Below are positions 1 through 8,756 of a stretch of 64,000 nucleotides of DNA, piece after piece; position 1 is the stretch's first letter, and each line of letters starts with the position of its first letter. The notes beneath the pieces were generated by a model. That model ran no database searches. It was not told where the DNA came from and saw nothing but the letters and a program-made list of their open reading frames with translations. The position numbers were made by a program, and so were the translations under genes. The stretch comes from Kurthia sibirica (GTDB lineage: Bacteria > Bacillota > Bacilli > Bacillales_A > Planococcaceae). Location of the stretch: NCBI RefSeq assembly GCF_003143975.1, contig NZ_QFVR01000001.1, positions 1 through 64,000 on the forward strand, written 5' to 3'.

Positions 1-911
1 AGTCATTCAGACACTCCATGAAGAGGAAGATATGCCTGTGATTTTACTTTGTAAGTTCGCCGGTGTTTCGCGTGCAGCTTATTATAAATGGCTGACAAGA
101 TCCACTTCAGCACGTGAACAGGAAAATCAGGCATTACTCGAAGGCATACGCTTACTTTATAATCAAGTGGACGGAATTTATGGCTACCGTCGCATCACGA
201 TGACGATTAATCGTTATCGCCAAGTGGCGAAATTACCACTTTATAACGAGAAACGTATTTACCGTCTGATGCGTATATATGAAATTGAAGCAGTGATTCG
301 TCGGAAGCGAAAGGGCTATAAGAAATCAACACCGCAACACGTCGCAGAAAATATCTTAAACCGTGATTTTAAAGCAGCGAAGCCGAATGAAAAATGGTGT
401 ACAGATATCACGGAGTTTAAATATGGGGTTGGCAAGAAAGCCTATTTAAGTGCGATTATCGACTTACATGACGGCTCGATTGTAGGTTACAAGTTAGGTA
501 AATCGAATAATAACCGCTTAGTGTTTGATACGATGCATCCAGCCATTGCGCAATTACCAACTGGTGCGAAACCAATGATTCATAGTGATCGTGGCTTCCA
601 ATATACGTCGAAAGGTTTCAAATGCATTTTAGACGAAGCGAATATGACACAAAGTATGTCTCGTGTAGGCCGTTGCTTAGACAACGCCCCAATCGAGAAT
701 TTTTGGGGTACACTGAAATCGGAAATGTATTATTTACGTGAATTCCAATCATTTGAGGAGTTACGCAAAGCAATCGAGAAGTATATTCACTTCTACAATC
801 ATCAACGTTATCAAAAACGACTAAACGGCCTGAGCCCTCTAGAATTCAGAGCTCAAGCCGCTTAGTTCAATTTTTATTATTTCCGCTGTCTACTTGACAG
901 GGAGCAGTCCA
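1..911 (+). mobile_element. IS3-family insertion sequence, right part only (left end outside the window)
   Basis: The transposase ORF runs off the left edge, and the element ends at a terminal inverted repeat at about 881-911. Read inward from the right it starts TGGACTGCTCCCTGTC, a typical IS3-family end. The left terminal repeat and the orfA frame are not in the window. The target duplication therefore cannot be checked. Nothing visible suggests the copy is inactive: the orfB part is open and keeps the DDE residues. Confidence 0.9.
2..865 (+). CDS. IS3-family transposase OrfB (DDE integrase catalytic part), 5' end cut off
   Basis: This is the catalytic half of an IS3-type transposase, which cuts and joins the element's ends. 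An N-terminal HTH_21-like segment (SRAAYYKWL) is followed by the rve integrase core. Its DDE residues are visible in CTDITEF, HSDRGFQYTS and ENFWGTLKSE. The reading frame is open to position 2, upstream of the ATG at 32. In IS3 elements OrfB is usually made as an OrfA-OrfB fusion by -1 frameshifting, so the ATG at 32 need not be a real start. Family assignment is firm. Subgroup (IS150 or IS3-like) is not determined. Confidence 0.92.
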   Translation, partial: VIQTLHEEEDMPVILLCKFAGVSRAAYYKWLTRSTSAREQENQALLEGIRLLYNQVDGIYGYRRITMTINRYRQVAKLPLYNEKRIYRLMRIYEIEAVIRRKRKGYKKSTPQHVAENILNRDFKAAKPNEKWCTDITEFKYGVGKKAYLSAIIDLHDGSIVGYKLGKSNNNRLVFDTMHPAIAQLPTGAKPMIHSDRGFQYTSKGFKCILDEANMTQSMSRVGRCLDNAPIENFWGTLKSEMYYLREFQSFEELRKAIEKYIHFYNHQRYQKRLNGLSPLEFRAQAA

Positions 912-922
912 TTGAGGAGAAT
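894..922 (+). promoter_or_regulatory. possible outward hybrid promoter at the IS right end
   Basis: A perfect TTGACA (894-899) lies inside the right terminal repeat and points outward. With 17 bp spacing the flanking -10 would be GAGAAT (917-922), which is a poor match. IS3-family ends are known to supply -35 boxes to neighbouring genes. Here this would feed the methyltransferase gene at 964. The evidence is weak because of the -10. Confidence 0.25.
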
Positions 923-963
923 GTCTTTTTTTTATGGTAAAATAATGAAAAGAGGTGATTAGA

Positions 964-1764
964 GTGAATATTCAAGAAATAGTAAACTGTATGAAAATCT
1001 ATGGTCAAGATGATACGATACAAATGCAGCAAACTGCCCATCGCTTCGCATTGATTGATCAGATGCAGATTAAAGAAGGCATGACTCTCTTGGAGGTGGG
1101 TTGCGGTCAAGGTGATACATTGACTGCACTAGCAGCGAGGGTCGGTGAATCAGGACATGTGATGGGGATTGATCCAGCGACTGAAGCATACGGTGAGCCC
1201 ATTACCCTAGGTCAGGCAGCACAGCATATCAGAAAAAGTATTTTGGGACAGCGTATAACGATTCATTTTGAAACAGCATTACATCAATTAGCAGATGAAA
1301 ATCATTTTGATGCGATTATTTTTTCACATTGTCTTTGGTATTTTGCTAGTGAAGATCTTTTACGACAATTGATACAAAAAGCAAAGAAAATGACATCCAT
1401 CATACATATTGCTGAATGGGATATCGTAGAAGTGTCGGAACATCAAAGAGCGCATCAAACAGCTGCATATATTCAAAGTTATTTTGCGCAACTCCATGAG
1501 TCACAGGCGAATATTCGTACACTTTTTACAGCACAACAAATCACAAATATCTGTCAAGATCTCGATGCTACAGTAGAAAAAAGCATAGTAGACGCGAGTG
1601 CTTTACAAGATGGTCAATGGGAAATCGATTATGCACAACAGATGAATTTTGAAGGTCATGCTGGTGCACAACAAATCGCAACGATGAAGGAAGCGATGCA
1701 ATTTCAAGCAATGACTTCGACAGCATCCATGAATAGTTTTGTCTTAACTGCATATTTTACATGA
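964..1764 (+). CDS. class I SAM-dependent methyltransferase
   Basis: A 266-residue protein with a Rossmann-type SAM-binding motif I (LLEVGCGQGDT), an acidic residue after strand 2 (GIDPA), and a motif IV-like stretch (FDAIIFSHCLWYF). This is the methyltransferase_11/31 architecture. The substrate is unknown. The chosen start is the GTG at 964, because an AGAGGTGA ribosome site ends 5-6 bases before it. An in-frame GTG at 955 lies inside that site. The gene starts only about 50 bp past the IS end, so its original promoter may have been displaced. It is followed by a 100-bp gap and then the yjdI-like gene, and no functional link is evident. Confidence 0.8.
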   Translation: MNIQEIVNCMKIYGQDDTIQMQQTAHRFALIDQMQIKEGMTLLEVGCGQGDTLTALAARVGESGHVMGIDPATEAYGEPITLGQAAQHIRKSILGQRITIHFETALHQLADENHFDAIIFSHCLWYFASEDLLRQLIQKAKKMTSIIHIAEWDIVEVSEHQRAHQTAAYIQSYFAQLHESQANIRTLFTAQQITNICQDLDATVEKSIVDASALQDGQWEIDYAQQMNFEGHAGAQQIATMKEAMQFQAMTSTASMNSFVLTAYFT

Positions 1765-1865
1765 AAAAGAATGCCGGACCACGGTGTACAATAGTCATTT
1801 ATGGCTCTTTTGTTTAAGGAGCGCAAAGTACAGGGTAAATAATCGTTATAAAGGAGGGGAACAAT

Positions 1866-2099
1866 GTGAACGAAGAAAAATTACTTGCGAATGGTTATAG
1901 AAAATACGTAGGCACGTCATTAGATGTATATTTTAATACAGATTTATGCGAACATTCTGGTGTTTGTGTAAAAGGGCAACCCGCGGTATTTAACTTACAA
2001 CAAAAACCTTGGATCAAAGTCGATGCGGCAAGCAATCAAGAAGTGACAGCGGTAGTGAATCGTTGTCCTTCAGGTGCTTTGCAATATATTCAACGATAG
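1866..2099 (+). CDS. yjdI: YjdI-like divergent ferredoxin (Fer4_19 family)
   Basis: A 77-residue protein with CEHSGVC and a C-terminal NRCPSGAL, giving cysteines 28, 34 and 67. This pattern is typical of the mono-cluster [4Fe-4S] Fer4_19/YjdI family. The start is GTG 1866, behind a strong AAAGGAGGGG site; the ATG at 1864 is out of frame. It lies 11 bases before a YjdJ-like acetyltransferase gene, the same pairing as yjdI-yjdJ in Escherichia coli, so the two are very likely co-transcribed. Its cellular electron partner is unknown. The number of Cys ligands suggests an additional non-Cys ligand, but that is inference. Confidence 0.8.
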   Translation: MNEEKLLANGYRKYVGTSLDVYFNTDLCEHSGVCVKGQPAVFNLQQKPWIKVDAASNQEVTAVVNRCPSGALQYIQR

Positions 2100-2110
2100 G
2101 AGAGGGCTAA

Positions 2111-2386
2111 GTGGAATTTCTATATGATACAAATCGCTTTTATTATGATGATGAAAATGGTAAAAATTTAGCGGAAATTACGATGTCTACTGTTGATGAT
2201 GACACAATTATTATTGACCATACATGGGTAGATAACAGCTTGAGAGGACAAGGGATTGCAGCACAACTGGTAAAGCAAGTTGTTGATTTTGCTCGTCAAT
2301 CCAATAAACTAATTATGCCATTATGTCCTTTTGCTAAAGAAGAATTTTCCAAAAATGAAGATTATGAAGATGTTTTAAAAAAATAA
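2111..2386 (+). CDS. yjdJ: YjdJ-like GNAT-fold N-acetyltransferase
   Basis: A short (91 residue) acetyltransferase-like protein with the acetyl-CoA pyrophosphate-binding segment RGQGIAAQLVKQVVDFAR and a C-terminal LCPFAKEEF motif. These are typical of the YjdJ/Gcn5-related COG2388 family. The GTG start at 2111 follows an AGGAGAG site that overlaps the end of the upstream yjdI-like gene, showing tight coupling. The acceptor molecule is unknown. The conserved Cys in LCPF is common in this family. Confidence 0.8.
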   Translation: MEFLYDTNRFYYDDENGKNLAEITMSTVDDDTIIIDHTWVDNSLRGQGIAAQLVKQVVDFARQSNKLIMPLCPFAKEEFSKNEDYEDVLKK

Positions 2387-2389
2387 CAT

Positions 2390-2433
2390 ATATGCATAGT
2401 TTCACAATTAGTAGATTTTGAAGCTATGCATAT
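2390..2433. repeat. inverted repeat downstream of the yjdJ-like gene
   Basis: Perfect 10-bp arms ATATGCATAG (2390-2399) and CTATGCATAT (2424-2433) lie just after the yjdJ stop. No U-run follows, so this is either a weak transcript-end structure or an operator-like dyad. Confidence 0.4.
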
Positions 2434-2607
2434 GCATACATAAATAGTGTCAACTATAAAAATCATTGTCCAACATAAAATAAACTTTTCTTTGAAATGA
2501 ACAAAAAGTCACGATTTTAAGGTTGTTTAAATGAGTCTAATGAGCTAAAGTTGAAATATGAATAAAAGGGGAAATTGACTATATAGTGAAAGAAACGAGG
2601 CGCTTTT

Positions 2608-4404
2608 TTGTTAAAGAGACAAATACTATTATTTGTAACAATAATTTTTTGTATAATGGCGTTGCCTACCGTCAGCAAAGCACAGACAACTGATATACCG
2701 ATAGTGGAGATTTCATCTGTGCACACACCTATGAAAATAAATGGTCAGTGGTTATTTTTTAATAATAAAATACTAACACCACAACAAGTTATTGCAACAT
2801 CATCGACAGCAAAAAAAGTAACAATTCCAATCAGTTTTAAAGAACTCCTTGGAACAACTGAAGGATATGGTACGTTTGCTACATACATAAAAATACCGCC
2901 AATGTATATGAATAAAACGATGATGTTATATATTCCATATGAGTATAATGCTTATTCTATTTTTGTGAATCATAAACAATTAGGCAGTTTAGGAACTGTG
3001 GGGCAGGAAAAATATCATAAAAGTCAATTAGCCCCGCTAAAATTATTTTTTACACCAACAGAGGAACTTGTTTTAGTCACGTTGCAACTATCAAGTTTTG
3101 ATTTAGTGCGCGGTGGCTTTGAACAAGCAATTGATATCGGTACAGCTACCACATTGGATCATGCATTAAATCAAGAAGTTTTTTGGCATATTTTAATTAG
3201 TAGTTACCTATTTATTGTCGGTATTTTTATGATTATTTTTGGACTCTATCGTACAGATGATCGTGAGTTTTTGATTTTTGGTTTATTTAGTTTTTCGATT
3301 GGATTACGCTCCCTATTTACTGTCCCATTCTTATACTTGCTACCATTTCCAACAATGGATTGGCAAATAGGCATGACATTCGAATATTTATTTACTTGTA
3401 CGAGTACTTATTTTTTCATCTTACTTATTTATAATTTATATAAAACAAGATGGAGTAAGTGGGTATTACATTTTTATACGGTATTGATTGTCTTTTTAGT
3501 TTTTATTATTGTCCTGCTACCAGTCGAAGGATTTCAACCTATTTTTTTCGCCATCTATACTGCTGTAATACCCTATTGTCTTTTTTTAATCTATGTTTTA
3601 GTCCAATCGCTTCGCCGAAAAAATAGGGCGATTTATATTCATATTATTGGTATTGTCATGGTGTTTACGACAGTACTCATCGATTTTTTCAATGGTAAGG
3701 GTTGGACTCAACTACCGTCATTAAGTTTTATGGCCACAAGTTTTTATGTCTTCATGCAAATGTTCGCATTAAACAAACGTTTTGCTGTAGAAGTATTTAA
3801 ACGCTTGCATTTAAATATCAAATTACAGGAATTGAACGATGATTTAGATGAAAAAATATTGGCACGAACACAGCAATTAGAATTAGCGAATGAACAACTG
3901 CTCATTCAAGCAAATATGGATGGCTTAACAGGTATTTATAATCGTCATTACTTGAATAGTTTTGTCGATCAAGCATTTAAAATCGCTCTAGAAGAACAAC
4001 AAAAATTATCCATTCTGATTATCGACGTCGATGATTTCAAATATTATAATGATTGTTATGGTCATATTGAAGGGGATCATCTACTAAAAAAATTAGCCTA
4101 TATTATGCGAGAAACAGTGCCAGATGATGGCATGATTGCTCGCTACGGTGGAGAAGAATTTGCTGTTGTCTTACCAAATTATACGACGGAAGCTGCAGTG
4201 GAAATAGGCGATGAAATGCAAAGAACAATCGCAAATCTACAATTAGAAAATAATGGTGGTATATTGCGTATAGTAACAGTGAGTATCGGCGTTGCTACAT
4301 TGCATGAGCATTCAATTTATCACTCGGTTTATGAATTAATTAACGCTGCGGATCAAAATCTCTATATTGGTAAAAAGAGCGGAAAAAATAAAGTTGTCTA
4401 TTAA
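2608..4404 (+). CDS. membrane-bound diguanylate cyclase (7TM-DISM sensor plus GGDEF)
   Basis: A 598-residue protein that should make cyclic di-GMP from GTP. It has a signal peptide (about residues 1-25), an extracytoplasmic 7TMR-DISM-like beta domain (about 30-190), and a block of seven predicted membrane helices (about 190-400). A short coiled linker (LQELNDDLDEKILARTQQLE) and a GGDEF domain follow. The active-site motif is GGEEF at residues 514-518. The usual inhibitory RxxD site five residues before it is missing (PDDG there), so product inhibition is probably absent. The start is TTG 2608 behind ACGAGG. The gene stands alone and ends 12 bp before an inverted-repeat element. Confidence 0.9.
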   Translation: MLKRQILLFVTIIFCIMALPTVSKAQTTDIPIVEISSVHTPMKINGQWLFFNNKILTPQQVIATSSTAKKVTIPISFKELLGTTEGYGTFATYIKIPPMYMNKTMMLYIPYEYNAYSIFVNHKQLGSLGTVGQEKYHKSQLAPLKLFFTPTEELVLVTLQLSSFDLVRGGFEQAIDIGTATTLDHALNQEVFWHILISSYLFIVGIFMIIFGLYRTDDREFLIFGLFSFSIGLRSLFTVPFLYLLPFPTMDWQIGMTFEYLFTCTSTYFFILLIYNLYKTRWSKWVLHFYTVLIVFLVFIIVLLPVEGFQPIFFAIYTAVIPYCLFLIYVLVQSLRRKNRAIYIHIIGIVMVFTTVLIDFFNGKGWTQLPSLSFMATSFYVFMQMFALNKRFAVEVFKRLHLNIKLQELNDDLDEKILARTQQLELANEQLLIQANMDGLTGIYNRHYLNSFVDQAFKIALEEQQKLSILIIDVDDFKYYNDCYGHIEGDHLLKKLAYIMRETVPDDGMIARYGGEEFAVVLPNYTTEAAVEIGDEMQRTIANLQLENNGGILRIVTVSIGVATLHEHSIYHSVYELINAADQNLYIGKKSGKNKVVY

Positions 4405-4415
4405 GTTGAAAGAAA

Positions 4416-4631
4416 GAGCCTGAGACAAACGTATTTTCAACAGCGAAAATCCCGTATGATTTTTCGAAATCATACGGGATTATTTATTTCAAGCCATTTC
4501 CGCTTCGAAAAACGCTCTCAGCGGACAGGGCTTCAAACGCCTTGTCACTGCGTTACTATGGGGTTTTCTGCGCGTTTCATTGATTTGATGATTCGTAGTG
4601 AGACATACTATTTTTGTTCTGTCCTAGGCTC
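4416..4631 (-). repeat. inverted-repeat intergenic element, copy 1 (216 bp)
   Basis: The ends GAGCCTGAGACA and TGTCCTAGGCTC are near-perfect inverted repeats. This copy is the reverse complement of the elements at 20318-20570 and 43115-43277. Inside is a 15-bp perfect stem (4448-4462 with 4467-4481) with a TTCG loop. It fills the gap between the converging cyclase and cysA genes, 12 bp from either stop codon, and can serve as a terminator for both. Confidence 0.85.
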
Positions 4632-4643
4632 TTTTGTCATATC

Positions 4644-5714
4644 TTAAATTGAGAAATCTTCTGGTGTGAATACTTTTAAATGTTTTGGTTTAATATAAAT
4701 AGTATCACCTTTCAGAATAGTAAGTAATTCAAAATTGTTTTTTGTTAGTTCAGCTTCCAAATATTCATTCGTATCGGCGCGGTGCATTTCTAAGCGAATA
4801 GAAGAACCAATTGTATGGATATGCGTGACTGTCGCAGCAATATTCGAATCAGAAGGAGTTGTATCAATGGACATATCATGTGGTCTAACATATCCGACGG
4901 TCGCTGATAAATCTTGATATTCAGCTCCGGGTATGGCAAGAGAAAAATCGCCGTTGACCAACTTGCCCTTTTGTAGGCATCCTTTAAATAAATTGACATT
5001 GCCTAAAAAATCATAGACGAAGGGTGTTGCTGGATTGTCATATACTTCAACAGGCGTCCCAACTTGTTCGATACGTCCTTCATTCATGACGACAATGCGG
5101 TCTGCTACATCGAGCGCTTCTTCTTGGTCATGTGTGACAAAAATACTTGTAATTTGATAGTCATTATGCAATTTTCGCAACCATCTTCGCAGTTCTTTAC
5201 GTACTTTCGCATCAAGTGCACCAAATGGCTCATCTAATAATAAAACACGCGGTTCAACAGCGAGTGCGCGTGCAAGTGCAACTCGTTGTCTTTGTCCACC
5301 TGAAAGTTGTGCGGGATAACGTTTTGCGAAATCTTCCAATTTAACGAGTGATAAAAGCTCCATTACTTTCGCTTTAATGTGCTCTTTTGTAGGCCGCCTT
5401 TTTTTAGAGCGCACGTTTAAACCATACGCAATATTATCAAATACAGACATATGATTGAATAGGGCATAATGTTGAAATACAAAGCCGATATTACGTTCCT
5501 TTGCGCTGAGTGCCACCATGTCTTTTTGGTCAAATAGTATATTTCCATCATCTAATGATTCAAGACCAGCAAGAATGCGTAAGAGCGATGTTTTACCAGA
5601 GCCAGAAGGACCGAGTAGTGCAATAAGTTCACCTTGCTGAATTTGCAAGGAAATATTTTGTAGTGCATGGTAATTACCAAAGTGTTTATTGATGTTTTCT
5701 AATTGTATTGTCAC
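4644..5714 (-). CDS. cysA: sulfate ABC transporter ATP-binding protein CysA
   Basis: ATPase subunit (356 residues) of the sulfate/thiosulfate importer. Visible motifs are Walker A (GPSGSGKTS), the Q-loop region ([10 protein letters not shown]), the signature LSGGQRQR, Walker B ([11 protein letters not shown]) and the switch His (FVTHDQEEA). A C-terminal TOBE-like region follows. The start is GTG 5714, because AAGGAGG lies 7 bases upstream. The GTGA start/stop overlap with cysW (4 bp) indicates translational coupling. It is the last gene of the sbp-cysT-cysW-cysA operon. Assignment to sulfate rather than molybdate rests on operon context with a sulfate-type binding protein and the divergent cysH-sat-cysC genes. 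Confidence 0.93.
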   Translation of the reverse strand: MTIQLENINKHFGNYHALQNISLQIQQGELIALLGPSGSGKTSLLRILAGLESLDDGNILFDQKDMVALSAKERNIGFVFQHYALFNHMSVFDNIAYGLNVRSKKRRPTKEHIKAKVMELLSLVKLEDFAKRYPAQLSGGQRQRVALARALAVEPRVLLLDEPFGALDAKVRKELRRWLRKLHNDYQITSIFVTHDQEEALDVADRIVVMNEGRIEQVGTPVEVYDNPATPFVYDFLGNVNLFKGCLQKGKLVNGDFSLAIPGAEYQDLSATVGYVRPHDMSIDTTPSDSNIAATVTHIHTIGSSIRLEMHRADTNEYLEAELTKNNFELLTILKGDTIYIKPKHLKVFTPEDFSI

Positions 5715-6601
5715 GATGAAACCTCCTTCGATCGCCATTCAATCACATTTTTAATAAGTATCGTTAGCAGTGCAAGAATTGACATAAGTGATGCAACAGC
5801 AAAAGCTGCAGTAAACTGATATTCATTGTAAAGAACTTCAATATGCAAGGGCATAGTATTCGTTAATCCACGTATATGACCTGATACGACGGAAACGGCA
5901 CCAAACTCACCAATGACACGTGCATTACATAATATAATGCCATATAGCAGTCCCCATTTTATTTTTGGTAAAGTAATATAGATGAACGTTTTCAAGGCGC
6001 TGGCCCCCAATGAATGTGATGCTTCTTCTTCCGCCTGACCCTGTGATTGCATAAGGGGGATTAATTCTCTTGCTACGAATGGTACGGTGACAAAGAGAGT
6101 AGCTAAGACGATGCCAGGTAAAGCAAAAATAACATAAATATCATGATTTAAAAGCCATTCACCGAACAAACCTTGTGCACCAAAAATTAAAACAAATATA
6201 AGGCCAGCAATGACAGGTGATACAGCGAAAGGAAGGTCAATTAGTGTCAGTAGAAGGCTTTTCCCTTTGAAATGATGGTGAGAAATAAGCAGGGCACTTA
6301 AAATGCCAAATAATGTGTTAAGTGGCACGACGATTAACACGACGAGTAAGGTCAGCTTAATAGCGGATAACGCTTCACTATTTGTGATAGCTTCCACATA
6401 AACAACCACTCCTTTTTGCAAAGCAGAAATAAAAATCATTGCTAATGGTAACAATAGAAATAATGAAAGGAAAGCGACGCTAATACCGATTAGAGTCCAC
6501 TGAACAATGAGTGGCTCCTTCGTTGTTGTTGGTGTTTTGGGATTGTGTACTTTAGGTATTTTTTGCTGTTTTGGTGCTTCAGGTAATAAGGTAGCGCTCA
6601 T
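5711..6601 (-). CDS. cysW: sulfate ABC transporter permease CysW
   Basis: A 296-residue inner-membrane permease with six predicted helices and the binding-protein-dependent transport signature ([22 protein letters not shown]), the EAA loop that contacts CysA. A soluble N-terminal extension of about 30 residues precedes the first helix. The ATG at 6601 comes 2 bases after the cysT stop with AGGAG upstream, and the gene overlaps cysA by 4 bp. It is the second permease of the heterodimer with CysT. Confidence 0.92.
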   Translation of the reverse strand: MSATLLPEAPKQQKIPKVHNPKTPTTTKEPLIVQWTLIGISVAFLSLFLLLPLAMIFISALQKGVVVYVEAITNSEALSAIKLTLLVVLIVVPLNTLFGILSALLISHHHFKGKSLLLTLIDLPFAVSPVIAGLIFVLIFGAQGLFGEWLLNHDIYVIFALPGIVLATLFVTVPFVARELIPLMQSQGQAEEEASHSLGASALKTFIYITLPKIKWGLLYGIILCNARVIGEFGAVSVVSGHIRGLTNTMPLHIEVLYNEYQFTAAFAVASLMSILALLTILIKNVIEWRSKEVSS

Positions 6602-6603
6602 AC

Positions 6604-7452
6604 TTACCGACTCCTATTCAAACTATATTTTCTTTGGATCAACCATTGCAGTCCATTCATTGTAAAAAGGAAAATGAATGAGGCTAATAACATGACAAAA
6701 GCGATAGCCGTAGCACCTGCATAATCATATTGTTCGAGTTTTGTCATAATGAGTAAGGGGGTTATTTCCGTTTTAAAGGGCAAATTTCCCGCAATAAATA
6801 CAATGGAACCATATTCGCCAAGTGCACGTGCAAAAGCGAGTGTAAAGCCTGTTAAAATAGCGGGAACCATAGCTGGAAATATTATTTTTGAAAAAGTTTG
6901 TAGTCGGTTTGCCCCTAAACTAGCAGAGGCTTCTTCTTCTTCCGTACGAAAGGAGTCGAGTACAGGCTGCACGGTACGGACAACAAATGGTAAGCCGATA
7001 AAAGTTAAGGCAATAATAATACCAATTGGAGTAAAGGCAATTTTGAATGAAAAAAACTGTCCAATCCAACCATTATTAGCATAGAGAGAAGTAAGGGCAA
7101 TGCCAGCTACTGCAGTTGGTAGAGCAAAAGGTAAATCAACAATGCCATCTAAAAATTTTTTCCCGAAAAACTGATAACGAACGAGTACCCAAGCGATTAT
7201 TGTACCAAAAATGACATTGAGTAATGCCGCGATGAATGATGTACTTAGCGTTAGTTTATAGGCAGAGATGGCGCGTGAGTCTGTAATGATCGCTAAAAAA
7301 TTCTGCCAGTTTAAAGATAATGTATGAAAGATCACCATAGACAATGGAAGTAAAATCAACAAGCTGACATAGAAAATAGTAAAACCAAGCGTTAGTGAAA
7401 AACCAGGTAAGCGAAATGGACGTCGTCTTTTTTTACTGAATAAAATTGTCAT
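6604..7452 (-). CDS. cysT: sulfate ABC transporter permease CysT (CysU)
   Basis: A 282-residue permease with about six membrane helices and the EAA-loop signature (EEEEASASLGANRLQTFSKIIFP). It pairs with CysW to form the sulfate channel. Candidate starts are GTG 7464, ATG 7461 and ATG 7452. The AAGAGGTG site is 9 bases before 7452 but overlaps the other two, so 7452 is preferred. It lies about 20 bases downstream of sbp in the same operon. Confidence 0.92.
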   Translation of the reverse strand: MTILFSKKRRRPFRLPGFSLTLGFTIFYVSLLILLPLSMVIFHTLSLNWQNFLAIITDSRAISAYKLTLSTSFIAALLNVIFGTIIAWVLVRYQFFGKKFLDGIVDLPFALPTAVAGIALTSLYANNGWIGQFFSFKIAFTPIGIIIALTFIGLPFVVRTVQPVLDSFRTEEEEASASLGANRLQTFSKIIFPAMVPAILTGFTLAFARALGEYGSIVFIAGNLPFKTEITPLLIMTKLEQYDYAGATAIAFVMLLASFIFLFTMNGLQWLIQRKYSLNRSR

Positions 7453-7472
7453 AACTAACATCACCTCTTTTA

Positions 7473-8480
7473 TTATTGATACATAGCGTCAAATAACCCG
7501 CCATCTGTAAAATGTATTTTTTGTGCATGTTGCCAACCTCCAAAATCGTTGATTGTTGCGAGTTTCACCGATGGAAATTGTGTATTATAATGACGAAGTA
7601 TTTTTTTATTGCGAGGGCGATAATAGTTTTTGGCAGCTATTTCTTGTCCTTTTTCAGTATATAAAAATGATAAATAGGCATTTGCTACCTCGTTGGTACC
7701 TCGTCTTTGCGTATTTTTTTTAATGACAGCTACAGGAGGTTCCGCTAATATACTTAGCGATGGTGTAATAATTTCAAAGTCGTCTTTACCGACTTCATTC
7801 AATGATAAGTAGGCTTCATTTTCCCAAGCGATTAAAACATCTCCAATACCGCGTTCGACAAAAGTTGTCGTTGAGCCACGAGCACCTGAATCGAGTACTT
7901 CCACATTGCCATATAGTTTTTTCATAAAGGCTATTGTTTGTGCATCATTGTGCCTATTTACTGTAGCAGCATATGCCCAAGCAGCTAAATAATTCCACCG
8001 TGCACCTCCTGACGTCTTAGGGTTAGGTGTAATGACGGAAACATGGTCTTTCACAAGATCATCCCAGTCACGAATATTTTTAGGATTGCCTTTTCTTACA
8101 AGGAAAACGATGGTCGATGTATAGGGGGCCGAGCCATTGGGTAAAAGTTGCTGCCAATTTGTAGGTAGCAAGGAGCGGTTCTTGGCAATTTCATCGATGT
8201 CATAGGCGAGTGCCAGCGTCACAACATCTGCTCGAATGCCATCAATAACGGCACGTCCTTGCTTACCAGATCCACCATGGGATTGTTGAATCGTGATGGT
8301 TTGGCCTGTATCTTGTTGCCACTGCTTGGCAAAGGCCTCGTTTATATCGTGATACAGCTCACGGGTAGGATCATAGGATACATTCAATAAAGTAAGAGAC
8401 TCTTTTTCAGAAGCATTAGAGCTACTACAACCGCTTATTACTAAACAAAACAATACGAAAAAAATCATTTTTTTGGTCAT
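7473..8480 (-). CDS. sbp: sulfate-binding lipoprotein of the sulfate ABC transporter
   Basis: A 335-residue extracellular solute-binding protein. The N-terminus ([17 protein letters not shown]) is a lipoprotein signal with the lipid-modified Cys in VISGC. The body carries family features of sulfate binders: [13 protein letters not shown] near the mature N-terminus, [13 protein letters not shown], and [24 protein letters not shown]. It delivers sulfate to CysT/CysW/CysA. It is the first gene of the uptake operon, with ATG 8480 behind GGAGGG. That ribosome site begins directly after the U-run of a leader terminator (8497-8534), which suggests attenuation. Confidence 0.93.
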   Translation of the reverse strand: MTKKMIFFVLFCLVISGCSSSNASEKESLTLLNVSYDPTRELYHDINEAFAKQWQQDTGQTITIQQSHGGSGKQGRAVIDGIRADVVTLALAYDIDEIAKNRSLLPTNWQQLLPNGSAPYTSTIVFLVRKGNPKNIRDWDDLVKDHVSVITPNPKTSGGARWNYLAAWAYAATVNRHNDAQTIAFMKKLYGNVEVLDSGARGSTTTFVERGIGDVLIAWENEAYLSLNEVGKDDFEIITPSLSILAEPPVAVIKKNTQRRGTNEVANAYLSFLYTEKGQEIAAKNYYRPRNKKILRHYNTQFPSVKLATINDFGGWQHAQKIHFTDGGLFDAMYQ

Positions 8481-8496
8481 TTATATTTCCCTCCAT

Positions 8497-8534
8497 AAAA
8501 AAGAAGGCTGCGCAAAAGAGCATGCGCAGCCTTC
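8497..8534 (-). terminator. leader terminator (attenuator candidate) in front of sbp
   Basis: Perfect 11-bp stem GAAGGCTGCGC (8503-8513) with GCGCAGCCTTC (8524-8534), followed on the minus strand by six Us and then at once the sbp ribosome site. It lies inside the 5' leader, between the promoter (8566-8594) and the first gene, so it must be read through for expression. A T-run on the other side means it could also work on the plus strand, but no plus-strand gene ends here. Confidence 0.75.
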
Positions 8535-8565
8535 AGTTTTTCTGATCAGCTTTAATAATATATTT

Positions 8566-8594
8566 ACCATATAATTCTATTACCAATAAGTCAA
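8566..8594 (-). promoter_or_regulatory. predicted sigma-A promoter of the sulfate uptake operon with an overlapping dyad
   Basis: On the minus strand, TTGACT (8594-8589), 17 bp, TATGGT (8571-8566). An imperfect dyad ATTACCA (8579-8585) - N10 - TAGGAAT (8596-8602) overlaps the -35 region. It resembles the AT-rich CymR boxes of Bacilli, but that identity is only a guess. Confidence 0.45.
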
Positions 8595-8639
8595 CTAGGA
8601 ATTTCCAAAAAACCTATTTTATTTATCGGGATTATATGA

Positions 8640-8645
8640 TATAAT
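8640..8645 (+). promoter_or_regulatory. predicted -10 box of the cysH-sat-cysC promoter
   Basis: A perfect TATAAT lies upstream of the cysH leader. The -35 position (8617-8622, TTTTAT) is a poor match, suggesting that activation or release from repression is needed. The expected transcription start is near 8652. Confidence 0.45.
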
Positions 8646-8677
8646 TCGAAACAAGAAAAGCTAACCGGACAACTGGA

Positions 8678-8730
8678 GGCGTTTCAATCGTTCAGCATGA
8701 TACCTTGCTGAGCGATTGGAGCGCCTTTTT
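8678..8730 (+). terminator. leader terminator (attenuator candidate) in front of cysH
   Basis: A 20-bp stem including a few G-U pairs (8678-8697 with 8706-8725), with loop TGATACCT, is followed by TTTTTGTTTT. It sits between the cysH promoter and the cysH ribosome site (8741-8747). A small upstream hairpin CCGG/CTGG (8665-8676) lies in the same short leader. The leader of about 105 nt is too short for a full S-box (SAM-I) riboswitch. Confidence 0.8.
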
Positions 8731-8756
8731 GTTTTCCAAGAAAGGAGTTGACAATC

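Noticed and set aside
877-1110. 77-codon minus-strand frame across the IS end and the methyltransferase start
   Set aside because: It is a shadow of the plus-strand gene and crosses the element boundary.
4456-4647. Open frames inside the repeat element (also 20303-20530 on the minus strand) with the shared start MIFRNHTGLFIS
   Set aside because: They lie wholly in the inverted-repeat element, have no ribosome site, and the similarity comes from the repeat, not from a gene family.
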